Assembly: GCA_947176425.1 (NCBI GenBank)
Contig: CAMWQV010000030.1
Span: 1-10,479, forward strand
Direction: 5' to 3'
Length of the DNA: 10,479 nt
DNA from: an uncultured Clostridia bacterium
Lineage (GTDB): Bacteria; Bacillota; Clostridia; Oscillospirales; Oscillospiraceae
A program made the translations under genes and the position numbers. Under the pieces are notes generated by a model, which made no database searches, was not told the DNA's origin, and saw only the letters and a program-made list of their open reading frames with translations. Shown piece by piece: positions 1 through 7,154 of the stretch (position 1 is its first letter; every line of letters starts with the position of its first letter).

Positions 1-2
1 CT

Positions 3-1004
3 CCTTTTTGCGGTAATTGTGATTTAAATCAAAGGTACAAAAAATTTTTTAAAATTAACAACTCTTATAATAACAACAATTGTATTGTACACAATGGAGT
101 GTTTTGCGGTAAAGGCGTTTTTTTAGTAGACTCTATTTCGTCTACACCTGGTATCATTCTTTTGAAAGATAAATATCGTCCAGTTTTGGGGATGTCTCGA
201 AATGAAGTGCGCGAAATGCCACTTGAAGCACTGTGTGATATGACTACAATATGGAATATTGCACATGCGCAAAACTATATGAATACCAATTCCAGTAGAA
301 TAAGAGTAGCAAAGCCATCTGAACTGACGTTTGAATGCATGAAAACTGTGCTTGAGAAAAGGAGAGATATCGAAGAAAAGATTATCCTTAAAACAAACAA
401 GGGAAACTTTAAAATTTGTGAACTTTCCAAAAAGCTGCATGAAACGGACGAACCATATATTCTGAAAATTGGTCTCGTTGCGGGAAATAATATCAATCAC
501 GTAGATCCAGAGGACATGTATCAATTAATGGTTCGTTATTATATACAGGAAAAATATTTGGTAGAAGCACGGAAGTCATCGTTGTTCAACTATGAAATAT
601 GTATAATTGATTCTCCTAATGTTCAAAATGAAAAGGGATATTCGGTTTTTCCACCGTGTTTTTTTATTCAACCTTATGATAATCAATTCAATTGTATTAG
701 GTGCCAGTTTCAAGCGAGTGGTAGATACCAGTTCCAAACGATTCAAGACATCTCTATGCTCAACAGCAACCATCGGCTTTCCCGCTTCCTTATAAAAAAT
801 GGAGCGGACATAAAGAAATACGCACCAGGGATTTTTTCTAAATTAACTTCTCTTCTTGTTTATGGAACTGGTTCAGAACTTCCTTCTGAGATAAATAAGC
901 AACTCAAATATTTGCGAAGACTGGTAATTGAAGGTCACGAGAATTATTTTAATGTTGATGATAGTCTTCTTCTAACTAAGGATGACTTTGACCTGTTTAT
1001 ATGA
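3..1004 (+). CDS. C-terminal part of an uncharacterised protein, possibly an Hsp90/HATPase-like ATP-binding protein (5' end outside window)
   Basis: The frame is open from the first complete codon at base 3 to the TGA at 1002-1004, giving 333 visible residues. A GTG at 99 could be read as a start, but codons 3-98 contain no stop and the sequence runs smoothly through it, so I read this as the 3' part of a longer gene. Near the visible N-terminus are VHNGVFCGKG, then GIILLKDKYRPVLGMSRNEV. This HNG followed by a KYRP...SR segment resembles the C-terminal side of the ATPase region in bacterial Hsp90/GHKL-like ATP-binding proteins. This is recognition by eye, not a search result. The ATP-binding Bergerat motifs would lie upstream, outside the window. 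The remainder is a mixed alpha/beta protein with no clear membrane segment or signal peptide and no motif I can name. The gene is much more AT-rich than the trp operon, which suggests a different origin. Function is unassigned. Confidence 0.6.
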   Translation, partial: PFCGNCDLNQRYKKFFKINNSYNNNNCIVHNGVFCGKGVFLVDSISSTPGIILLKDKYRPVLGMSRNEVREMPLEALCDMTTIWNIAHAQNYMNTNSSRIRVAKPSELTFECMKTVLEKRRDIEEKIILKTNKGNFKICELSKKLHETDEPYILKIGLVAGNNINHVDPEDMYQLMVRYYIQEKYLVEARKSSLFNYEICIIDSPNVQNEKGYSVFPPCFFIQPYDNQFNCIRCQFQASGRYQFQTIQDISMLNSNHRLSRFLIKNGADIKKYAPGIFSKLTSLLVYGTGSELPSEINKQLKYLRRLVIEGHENYFNVDDSLLLTKDDFDLFI

Positions 1005-1138
1005 TTCGAGTTAACGCACATGTGCCAATTATCCCTTACCAGCGGCGCAGCTTCTAACGCTTCCCGCAGCCGCTTTTCATCGGGATATTTTGGCTCAAGA
1101 ACATCTATCGAACCAGCGGCAAGAAACAAAAAATCCCC

Positions 1139-1167
1139 TTGACAAGCAGGAGAAGTTGGTGTATGAT
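1139..1167 (+). promoter_or_regulatory. sigma-A promoter of the trp operon
   Basis: The -35 box TTGACA (1139-1144) is a perfect consensus. It is followed by a 17-bp spacer and the -10 box TATGAT (1162-1167), one mismatch from consensus. Transcription would start near 1174, just before the first paired strand of the T-box leader. The promoter sits about 135 bp after the end of the upstream gene, so the operon does not depend on read-through from that gene. No repressor palindrome was recognised over it, consistent with control by the leader RNA rather than by a repressor. Confidence 0.85.
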
Positions 1168-1187
1168 GCGCTAAAGCAATAAAGAAA

Positions 1188-1465
1188 CCGATGATGTGAA
1201 GATAAAACCTGTCGTGCCCTCACAGAGAGTCCGGGGAGCTGGGAGCCGGACAGAACGCAGGCAGGTAAATGGATCACGGAGGGCGCAAGGAACAGCGCAG
1301 AGCTAAGTATTTTGCGACGTGCGGGCATACGTCAGTTGCCGGGGATATGCTGGTATCCCGCAAAGTGCGCGGTTTTCGAGCCGCGAAGCAAGGTGGCACC
1401 GCGAGCGTCTTTTTTCGCCCGTCCTTGACTAACTGTTTTAGTCAGGACGGGCGTTTTGCTGTTTT
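1188..1465 (+). promoter_or_regulatory. T-box riboswitch, tryptophan-specific (UGG specifier)
   Basis: This leader RNA should sense the charging state of tRNA-Trp. The conserved T-box element AAGGTGGCACCGCG lies at 1390-1403; its UGGC (1394-1397) would pair with the tRNA 3' end GCCA, fitting a G discriminator base. The lower helix of Stem I is CCG-A-TGAT (1188-1195, A1191 bulged) with ATCACGG (1273-1279). The next helix is CCTGTC (1208-1213) with GGCAGG (1260-1265). Between them lies the specifier loop with TGG at 1270-1272, the tryptophan codon. The apical part has the typical AGAGAG stretch and a GTCCGG/CCGGAC hairpin (1229-1251). Further hairpins are GACGT/ACGTC (1316-1333), GGGATA/TATCCC (1342-1359) and CGCGG/CCGCG closed by a TTCG loop (1368-1385). 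Uncharged tRNA would stabilise the antiterminator (about 1390-1426) and prevent the terminator at 1416-1453. Confidence 0.95.
1416..1465 (+). terminator. T-box-controlled intrinsic terminator in the trp leader
   Basis: A long stem pairs 1416-1432 with 1438-1453, with one extra T on the 5' side and a 5-nt loop (1433-1437). It is followed by TTTT and a second T run (1454-1465). Its 5' arm contains the CCTT (1423-1426) that would pair with AAGG of the T-box element in the alternative antiterminator fold. The two structures are therefore mutually exclusive, which is the standard T-box switch. It ends 23 nt before the trpE start. Confidence 0.93.
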
Positions 1466-1488
1466 GAGAAACGGAAGGAGTTTTTTCT

Positions 1489-2964
1489 ATGTATTTTCCA
1501 TCTTTGAAAGAGGCCCGGACATTGGCCTCCGGCGGGGGGTATCATCGTGTCCCTGTCAGCCGGGAACTGCTCTCCGATTTTATTACCCCGATTCAGGCCC
1601 TGCGGATTCTGCGCGCAAAAAGCGGCCACTGTTTTCTGCTGGAATCCGCTGCCGCCGCTGAAGGATGCGGCCGGTATACCTTTTTAGGTTTTGATCCGAC
1701 CCTTGAAATCACCTGCAAGGACGGTATTTTGCAGGTCCGCGACCGGGATACCGTGCGCACGGAGATCCAGCACCCGGCTCCCGTACTGCGGAAACTGCTG
1801 GCAGATTATAAAAGCCCGCGAGTGCCGGAACTGCCGCCTTTTACCGGGGGTCTGGTAGGATATTTCGCCTATGATTATCTCAAGTACGCGGAACCGTCTC
1901 TGAAGCTGGACGCCCAGGACCGGGAGCGGTTTCAGGATATGGATTTGATGCTTTTTGAAACCGTTGTGGCGTTCGATAACTACCGTCAAAAAATCGTTCT
2001 GATTACCAACGCCGATACTGCCGATTTAGACGAAAGCTACCCTGCCGCCTGCGGACGTCTGGAACGTCTTGCGGAGCTGCTCAAGCACGGCAAGCCCTGG
2101 GAAAATCAACCCGGGCATCTGACTTCTCCCCTTACGCCGCTCTATGACCTGCCGGCTTACTGCGGGATGGTGGAAAAGGCGAAAGAGTATATCCGGGAAG
2201 GGGATATTTTTCAGGTTGTGCTGTCCAACCGTCTGGAAGCAGGATTTACCGGTTCGCTGCTGGACGCATACCGGGTTCTGCGGGCCGCGAATCCGTCGCC
2301 GTATATGTTCTATTTCACCAGCGAGAGTATGGAGCTTGCAGGTGCGTCGCCGGAAACGCTGGTCAAACTGGAGGACGGCGTGCTGCATACCTTTCCTCTT
2401 GCGGGAACGCGTCCGAGAGGGAAGACCGCCGCGGAAGACGCCTCCCTGGAAAAAGAGCTGCTGTCTGATGAAAAAGAACTTGCCGAACATAATATGCTGG
2501 TGGATTTGGGCCGCAACGATTTGGGAAAGATCAGCAAATTCGGCACCGTGGAAGTAGAAAATTATTTGTCGATTCTCCGGTTCTCCCATGTGATGCACCT
2601 GGGTTCTACCGTGCGGGGAGAGATTCGGGAGGACAAAGACGCGCTGGACGCATTGGACGCCGTGCTGCCTGCCGGGACGCTCTCCGGCGCGCCGAAGCTG
2701 CGGGCTATGGAGATCATCAACCAGCTGGAGGACGATAAACGGGGCGTTTACGGCGGCGCGGTGGGGTATCTGGACCTGACCGGCAATCTTGATACCTGCA
2801 TTGCTATCCGGCTGGCGTTCACCAAAAACGGAAAAGTGTTTATTCGTTCCGGCGGCGGGATCGTAGCGGATTCTGTACCGGAGCTGGAATATCAGGAACG
2901 GGTCAACAAAGCCCGCGCCGTTGTGGAAGCCTTGGAACGGGCGCAGAAGGAGGCAGATTTATGA
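1489..2964 (+). CDS. trpE: Anthranilate synthase component I (TrpE)
   Basis: This 491-residue protein is the chorismate-binding subunit of anthranilate synthase. With TrpG it converts chorismate and glutamine to anthranilate, the first committed step of tryptophan synthesis. The N-terminal domain carries LLES at 50-53, the segment that forms part of the tryptophan feedback site in studied TrpE proteins, followed by GRYTFLGFDP (61-70). Feedback inhibition is therefore probably intact. The chorismate-binding domain runs from about 222 to 485, with SPYMFYF (270-276), PLAGTRPRG (303-311), LVDLGRNDLG (337-346), HVMHLGSTVRG (367-377), PAGTLSGAPK (394-403), RSGGGIV (453-459) and EYQERV near 467. Anthranilate synthase rather than aminodeoxychorismate synthase is favoured by LLES and by the operon. 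GGAAGGAG (1473-1480) lies 8 nt before the ATG. The stop overlaps trpG as ATGA. Confidence 0.98.
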   Translation: MYFPSLKEARTLASGGGYHRVPVSRELLSDFITPIQALRILRAKSGHCFLLESAAAAEGCGRYTFLGFDPTLEITCKDGILQVRDRDTVRTEIQHPAPVLRKLLADYKSPRVPELPPFTGGLVGYFAYDYLKYAEPSLKLDAQDRERFQDMDLMLFETVVAFDNYRQKIVLITNADTADLDESYPAACGRLERLAELLKHGKPWENQPGHLTSPLTPLYDLPAYCGMVEKAKEYIREGDIFQVVLSNRLEAGFTGSLLDAYRVLRAANPSPYMFYFTSESMELAGASPETLVKLEDGVLHTFPLAGTRPRGKTAAEDASLEKELLSDEKELAEHNMLVDLGRNDLGKISKFGTVEVENYLSILRFSHVMHLGSTVRGEIREDKDALDALDAVLPAGTLSGAPKLRAMEIINQLEDDKRGVYGGAVGYLDLTGNLDTCIAIRLAFTKNGKVFIRSGGGIVADSVPELEYQERVNKARAVVEALERAQKEADL

Positions 2965-3527
2965 TCTTGCTGATCGATAATTATGACAGCTTCTCTTACA
3001 ATCTTTATCAGTTGATCGGGACGGTCAAACCGGATATTAAAGTCGTGCGCAATGATGAACTGACGATCCCGGAGATCGAAACGCTTGCGCCGGACCATGT
3101 CATTATTTCTCCGGGACCGGGGCGTCCGGAAGATGCGGGAATTATTATTGAAGCTGTAAAAGCTTTGGGCGCAAAGATTCCAATTTTAGGCGTCTGCCTG
3201 GGGCATCAGGCAATCTGTGCCGCGTTTGGTGCAACGATCACTTATGCGAAACAGCTGATGCACGGAAAACAGTCCATGGTGACGTTTGATCCGGACTGCC
3301 CCTTGTTCCGGAACTGTCCTTCTCCCGCTCCTGTGGCCCGTTATCACTCTCTGGCGGCTGGCCCGGATACCATGCCGGACTGCCTGCGCGTCACTGCTGA
3401 GACCGATGACGGGGAAATCATGGCGGTTCAGCACACAGCTTACCCGATTTTCGGGGTGCAGTTCCATCCGGAGTCAATCCTTACTCCTGACGGAAAAACG
3501 ATGCTTTCTGATTTTATTGCTCTATAA
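2961..3527 (+). CDS. trpG: Anthranilate synthase component II, glutamine amidotransferase (TrpG)
   Basis: This 188-residue class I glutamine amidotransferase releases ammonia from glutamine and passes it to TrpE. It shows PGPGRPEDAG (51-60), the nucleophile elbow GVCLGHQAI with Cys79, MHGK (100-103), ARYHSL (126-131), and FGVQFHPES with His169 and Glu171 completing the Cys-His-Glu triad. The length is that of a free-standing TrpG/PabA; it is not fused to TrpE or TrpD. The ATG overlaps the trpE stop by 4 nt (ATGA), so translation is probably coupled to trpE, fitting a 1:1 complex. The sequence alone cannot exclude that it also serves PabB in folate synthesis, as some Gram-positive TrpG proteins do. 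Confidence 0.97.
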   Translation: MILLIDNYDSFSYNLYQLIGTVKPDIKVVRNDELTIPEIETLAPDHVIISPGPGRPEDAGIIIEAVKALGAKIPILGVCLGHQAICAAFGATITYAKQLMHGKQSMVTFDPDCPLFRNCPSPAPVARYHSLAAGPDTMPDCLRVTAETDDGEIMAVQHTAYPIFGVQFHPESILTPDGKTMLSDFIAL

Positions 3528-3551
3528 ACCCAGACCAGGAGGAATTATATT

Positions 3552-4562
3552 ATGATTAAAGAGGCTATTATCAAACTGTCCAAAAAAGAAGATCTGTCCT
3601 ATGCTGAAGCAGAAGCGGTGATGAATGAGATTATGGGCGGAGAAACGACGCCTGTACAGACCTCGGCTTATCTGACCGCTCTGTCCATGAAGGGCGAGAC
3701 AATCGACGAGATCACCGCGTCCGCCGCCGGAATGCGCGCCCACTGCGTCAAGCTTCTTCATGATATGGATGTGCTTGAGATCGTCGGTACCGGCGGCGAC
3801 GGTTCCAACTCGTTTAATATTTCCACGACAGCCGCGTTTGTGATTGCTGCCGGAGGCGTACCGGTCGCCAAGCACGGCAACCGCGCCGCGTCCTCGAAAT
3901 CCGGCGCGGCGGATGTGCTGGAGGCGTTGGGCGTGAATATTACGATCCCGCCGGAGAAAAGCGCGGATATGCTGAAAAATCTTAATTTCTGCTTCCTCTT
4001 TGCGCAGAACTATCATATTGCGATGAAATACGTTGCACCGATTCGGAAAGAACTGAGTATCCGTACTGTTTTCAATATACTCGGTCCGCTTTCCAATCCT
4101 GCCGGTGCCAATATGGAATTGATGGGCGTATATGACGGCGGCCTGGTCGAACCGCTGGCGCAGGTGATGAGCAAGCTGGGCGTAACGCGGGGAATGGTCG
4201 TTTACGGTCAGGACAAGCTGGACGAGATATCCATGAGCGCACCTACGACCGTCTGTGAGATTAAAGACAACTGGTTCCAGACTTATGAGATTACCCCCGA
4301 ACAGTTCGGCTATACGCGCTGTGACAAATCCGAACTGACCGGCGGTACACCGCAGGAAAACGCCGCTATCACCCGTGCGATTCTGGCAGGTACGGAAAAA
4401 GGCCCGAAACGGCAGGCAGTATGTCTGAACGCTGGCGCGGCACTGTATATCGGCGGCAAGGCAGGGACACTGGAAGAAGGCGTCAAACTGGCGGAAACGC
4501 TGCTGGATTCCGGCGCGGCTGCTGCAAAACTGGCGGAAACTGTCCGCTATACCAACGAGTGA
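3552..4562 (+). CDS. trpD: Anthranilate phosphoribosyltransferase (TrpD)
   Basis: This 336-residue enzyme transfers phosphoribose from PRPP to anthranilate, the second pathway step. Family signatures are all present: VGTGGDGSNSFNISTT (78-93) with the PRPP-binding GTGGD loop, AKHGNRAASSKSGAAD (106-121), PIRKELSIRTVFNILGPLSNP from about 163 to 183 (quoted here only as segments PIRKELSIR and NILGPLSNP), and DKLDEIS (221-227), whose Asp224-Glu225 pair matches the metal-binding acidic residues. The N-terminal helical domain (1-65) includes LTALSMKGET (41-50). A strong AGGAGGAA (3537-3544) lies 7 nt before the ATG. The 24-nt gap after trpG is the largest inside the operon and carries this independent ribosome site. 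Confidence 0.98.
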   Translation: MIKEAIIKLSKKEDLSYAEAEAVMNEIMGGETTPVQTSAYLTALSMKGETIDEITASAAGMRAHCVKLLHDMDVLEIVGTGGDGSNSFNISTTAAFVIAAGGVPVAKHGNRAASSKSGAADVLEALGVNITIPPEKSADMLKNLNFCFLFAQNYHIAMKYVAPIRKELSIRTVFNILGPLSNPAGANMELMGVYDGGLVEPLAQVMSKLGVTRGMVVYGQDKLDEISMSAPTTVCEIKDNWFQTYEITPEQFGYTRCDKSELTGGTPQENAAITRAILAGTEKGPKRQAVCLNAGAALYIGGKAGTLEEGVKLAETLLDSGAAAAKLAETVRYTNE

Positions 4563-4567
4563 ACGCT

Positions 4568-5368
4568 ATGGCAAGTACAATTTTAGACACGATTGCCGCA
4601 TATGCCCGGGAGCGGGTGGCGGCAGATAAAGAAAAATTATCTCTGGATACAGTACAGGAACTTTGCAGGCAGTCCGGTCCGGCTGACGGAAAGGCGTTTA
4701 TGGACGCGCTGAAAAAGCCGGGTATGCGGTTTATCTGCGAAGTGAAAAAAGCTTCTCCGTCAAAAGGGATTATTTCCGAAAATTTTCCCTATTTGGACAT
4801 TGCCCGGGAGTATGAAGTGGCAGGCGCGGACTGTCTGTCCTGTCTGACCGAACCGAAATGGTTTTTAGGGTCTGATAAAATTTTCCGGGAAATCCGTGAG
4901 GCGGTACGTCTGCCAATGCTGCGGAAAGATTTTACAATAGACGAGTATCAGCTTTATCAGGCGAAACTGATGGGCGCAAACGCCGTCCTCTTGATCTGCG
5001 CTCTTTTGGATACCAGAACGATTGCGGATTATTTGAAAATCTGTGACGGCTTGGGGCTGTCCGCGCTGGTGGAAGCCCATGACGAGACGGAAATTGCGTC
5101 GGCGGTCTCAGCCGGGGCGAAGATCATCGGCGTGAATAACCGGAATTTGAAAGATTTTTCAGTGGATTTTTCCAACGCCGCCAGACTGCGTGAAAAAATT
5201 CCGCCTCATATCCTTTATGTCGCGGAAAGCGGCGTGACTGGTCCCCAAGACGCCGCCGCGCTGCATAGAATCGGCGCGGACGCGGCTTTAATCGGGGAGG
5301 CGTTCATGCGTTCCGGCAAAAAAACCGCCCTGCTGAACGCTATGCGGGAGGCGGCGGAAAGATGTTAA
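4568..5368 (+). CDS. trpC: Indole-3-glycerol phosphate synthase (TrpC)
   Basis: This 266-residue TIM-barrel enzyme closes the indole ring, forming indole-3-glycerol phosphate from CdRP. It has EVKKASPSKG (58-67; Glu58 and Lys60), LRKDF (118-122; Lys120), LVEAHDE (167-173; Glu169), IIGVNNRNL (186-194; Asn190) and VAESGV (218-223; Glu220, Ser221). These align with the catalytic set Glu51, Lys53, Lys110, Glu159, Asn180, Glu210 and Ser211 of the Sulfolobus enzyme. The frame stays open upstream to 4421, but that extension reads trpD in another frame with Arg/Gly-rich content. The ATG at 4568, five nt after the trpD stop, gives the family's usual N-terminus and length. There is only a weak Shine-Dalgarno sequence, so translation probably relies on coupling to trpD. 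Confidence 0.97.
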   Translation: MASTILDTIAAYARERVAADKEKLSLDTVQELCRQSGPADGKAFMDALKKPGMRFICEVKKASPSKGIISENFPYLDIAREYEVAGADCLSCLTEPKWFLGSDKIFREIREAVRLPMLRKDFTIDEYQLYQAKLMGANAVLLICALLDTRTIADYLKICDGLGLSALVEAHDETEIASAVSAGAKIIGVNNRNLKDFSVDFSNAARLREKIPPHILYVAESGVTGPQDAAALHRIGADAALIGEAFMRSGKKTALLNAMREAAERC

Positions 5369-5970
5369 TTAAAATCTGCGGGCTGTCCCGTCCCTGCGAC
5401 ATCGATTTTGTCAATGAAGCCCGTCCGGATTACTGCGGATTTATTATCAATTTCCCCCGCAGCCGCCGGAACGTCTCCCCGGAACAGGTCCGGAAGCTGT
5501 CCGAAAAATTGGACTCCGATATTTTTCCTGTCGGAGTGTTTGTGGATCAGCCAGTCGAAACGGCGGCGGCGCTTCTGAATGAAAATATAATCCGAATTGC
5601 CCAGCTCCACGGCCATGAGGACGACGCCTATATTTCTGCACTCCGGTCGCTGGCGCCGGGGCATCCTGTCTGGAAAGCTTTCCGGGTACGGACGGCCGAA
5701 GACTTGGACTCCGCCGCCGCGTCGTCTGCTGATTTGGTCCTATTGGATAACGGCTATGGTACGGGAGAGGCATTTGACTGGTCCCTGCTGGACGGTTTCC
5801 GGCAGCCCTATCTGCTGGCCGGAGGTCTGACGCCGGAGACGATTCCCGCTGCCGCCGCGCAGCTGCATCCGTTGGGAGCGGACCTCTCCAGCGGTGTGGA
5901 AACGGAGGGCGTCAAGGATCGAAGCAAAATTTTACAGGCGGTTGCGGCCGCAAGAAAGGAAACTGCATGA
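5362..5970 (+). CDS. trpF: Phosphoribosylanthranilate isomerase (TrpF)
   Basis: This 202-residue TIM-barrel enzyme performs the Amadori rearrangement of phosphoribosylanthranilate to CdRP, the substrate of TrpC. The N-terminal KICGL (4-8) carries the catalytic Cys6. Further motifs are VGVFVD (57-62), QLHG (81-84), LLDNGYGTG (127-135) with the catalytic Asp129, LAGGL (152-156) and DLSSGVE (174-180) of the phosphate-binding loops. TrpF is a separate gene here, not fused to TrpC as in enteric bacteria. The ATG lies inside the end of trpC (7-nt overlap), with a GGGAGG (5346-5351) ten nt upstream. LLDNGYGTG differs slightly from the more common LLDSG-GGTG form, but the catalytic Asp is kept. Confidence 0.97.
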   Translation: MLIKICGLSRPCDIDFVNEARPDYCGFIINFPRSRRNVSPEQVRKLSEKLDSDIFPVGVFVDQPVETAAALLNENIIRIAQLHGHEDDAYISALRSLAPGHPVWKAFRVRTAEDLDSAAASSADLVLLDNGYGTGEAFDWSLLDGFRQPYLLAGGLTPETIPAAAAQLHPLGADLSSGVETEGVKDRSKILQAVAAARKETA

Positions 5971-7154
5971 TGAGTAAAGGCCGTTTTGGAATCCACGGCG
6001 GGCAGTATATCCCCGAAACCCTGATGAATGCTGTCATTGAGCTGGAGGAGGCCTATAACCACTATCGGGAGGACTCTGCCTTTCAACAGGAGCTGACCGG
6101 ACTTTTTAATGAATATGCCGGGCGTCCGTCGCGGCTGTACTTTGCGCGGCGTATGACGGATGATCTGGGCGGCGCAAAAATCTATCTGAAACGCGAGGAC
6201 CTGAATCATACCGGTTCCCATAAAATCAACAATGTCTTAGGACAGTCGCTGCTTGCGAAAAAAATGGGAAAAACACGGTTAATTGCCGAGACCGGTGCGG
6301 GACAGCATGGCGTGGCCACCGCTACCGCCGCCGCTTTGATGGGGATGGAATGCGTGGTCTTTATGGGCGAGGAGGATACCCGCCGCCAGGCCCTGAATGT
6401 CTATCGTATGCGGCTGCTGGGCGCGAACGTAGTGCCGGTATCCTCCGGTACGGCGACGCTGAAAGACGCCGTCAGCGAGGCCATGCGGGAATGGACCAGC
6501 CGGATCAGTGATACACATTACTGCCTGGGTTCCGTCATGGGTCCCCATCCGTTTCCCACAATTGTGCGTGATTTTCAGGCGGTTATTTCCAGGGAAATCA
6601 AGGCGCAGCTGATGGAAAAAGAGCAGAAACTGCCGGATGCCGTTCTTGCCTGCGTGGGCGGCGGCAGCAACGCGATGGGGGCGTTTTACCACTTTATCGA
6701 CGAGCCGTCTGTAAGGCTCATCGGCTGTGAAGCGGCGGGACGCGGGGTCGATACGTTTGAAACCGCCGCGACAATCTCCACCGGACGCGTCGGGATTTTT
6801 CACGGAATGAAAAGCTATTTCTGTCAGGACGAGTTCGGGCAGATCGCGCCTGTTTACTCGATATCCGCCGGACTGGATTATCCAGGCATCGGTCCGGAAC
6901 ACGCCTGGCTCCACGACACCGGACGGGCGGAATATGTCCCCGTGACGGACAGCGAGGCGGTGCAGGCGTTTGAGTACCTGTCGCGGACGGAAGGGATTAT
7001 TCCCGCTATCGAGTCCGCCCATGCGCTGGCCCATGCCGTGAAGCTTGCCCCGTCTATGCGGAAAGAACAGATTATCGTTGTAAATATCTCCGGACGCGGG
7101 GACAAAGACTGCGCGGCGATTGCCCGCTACAGGGGAGAGAATATTTATGAGTAA
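5967..7154 (+). CDS. trpB: Tryptophan synthase beta subunit (TrpB)
   Basis: This 395-residue PLP enzyme condenses indole with serine to give tryptophan, working with TrpA in an alpha2-beta2 complex. It has REDLNHTGSHKINN (76-89) with the PLP Schiff-base lysine Lys86, AETGAGQHGVA (107-117) with catalytic Glu108, GEEDTRRQALNV (134-145), the PLP phosphate loop GGGSNAMG (231-238), SAGLDYPGIGPEH (300-312), EGIIPAIESAHA (342-353) and SGRGDKD (375-381). Length and motifs match the TrpB1 type that pairs with TrpA, not the longer TrpB2 type. The first ATG (5967) overlaps the trpF stop as ATGA; a second ATG directly follows at 5970. AAAGGA (5955-5960) suits either, so the N-terminus is uncertain by one residue. 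Confidence 0.98.
   Translation: MMSKGRFGIHGGQYIPETLMNAVIELEEAYNHYREDSAFQQELTGLFNEYAGRPSRLYFARRMTDDLGGAKIYLKREDLNHTGSHKINNVLGQSLLAKKMGKTRLIAETGAGQHGVATATAAALMGMECVVFMGEEDTRRQALNVYRMRLLGANVVPVSSGTATLKDAVSEAMREWTSRISDTHYCLGSVMGPHPFPTIVRDFQAVISREIKAQLMEKEQKLPDAVLACVGGGSNAMGAFYHFIDEPSVRLIGCEAAGRGVDTFETAATISTGRVGIFHGMKSYFCQDEFGQIAPVYSISAGLDYPGIGPEHAWLHDTGRAEYVPVTDSEAVQAFEYLSRTEGIIPAIESAHALAHAVKLAPSMRKEQIIVVNISGRGDKDCAAIARYRGENIYE

Noticed and set aside
99..1004. GTG at 99 as the start of a 301-residue protein
   Set aside because: The frame is open upstream to the window edge with plausible coding sequence and no ribosome site that singles out this GTG.
1041..1077. AGCGGC...GCCGCT inverted repeat followed by TTTT as a terminator of the left gene
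   Set aside because: Only 6 bp of stem with a loop of over 20 nt; too weak to call as an intrinsic terminator.
1174..1488. Trp-rich leader peptide or TRAP-binding repeats in the trp leader
   Set aside because: No short reading frame with tandem Trp codons and no series of GAG/UAG repeats; the T-box explains the leader.
1269..1661. Open frame of 130 codons running through the T-box leader into trpE
   Set aside because: It crosses the specifier loop, antiterminator and terminator structures, and its content is low in protein-like motifs.
2026..2598. Antisense open frame of 190 codons within trpE
   Set aside because: It is explained as a shadow of conserved trpE codons; no motif or ribosome site.
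4421..4567. 49-residue N-terminal extension of TrpC
   Set aside because: It overlaps trpD in another frame, is Arg/Gly-rich and matches nothing in the TrpC family; the ATG at 4568 gives the normal length.
7120..7146. Nine-residue N-terminal extension of TrpA
   Set aside because: It lies inside trpB; ATG at 7147 has a better ribosome site and gives the family's usual N-terminus.
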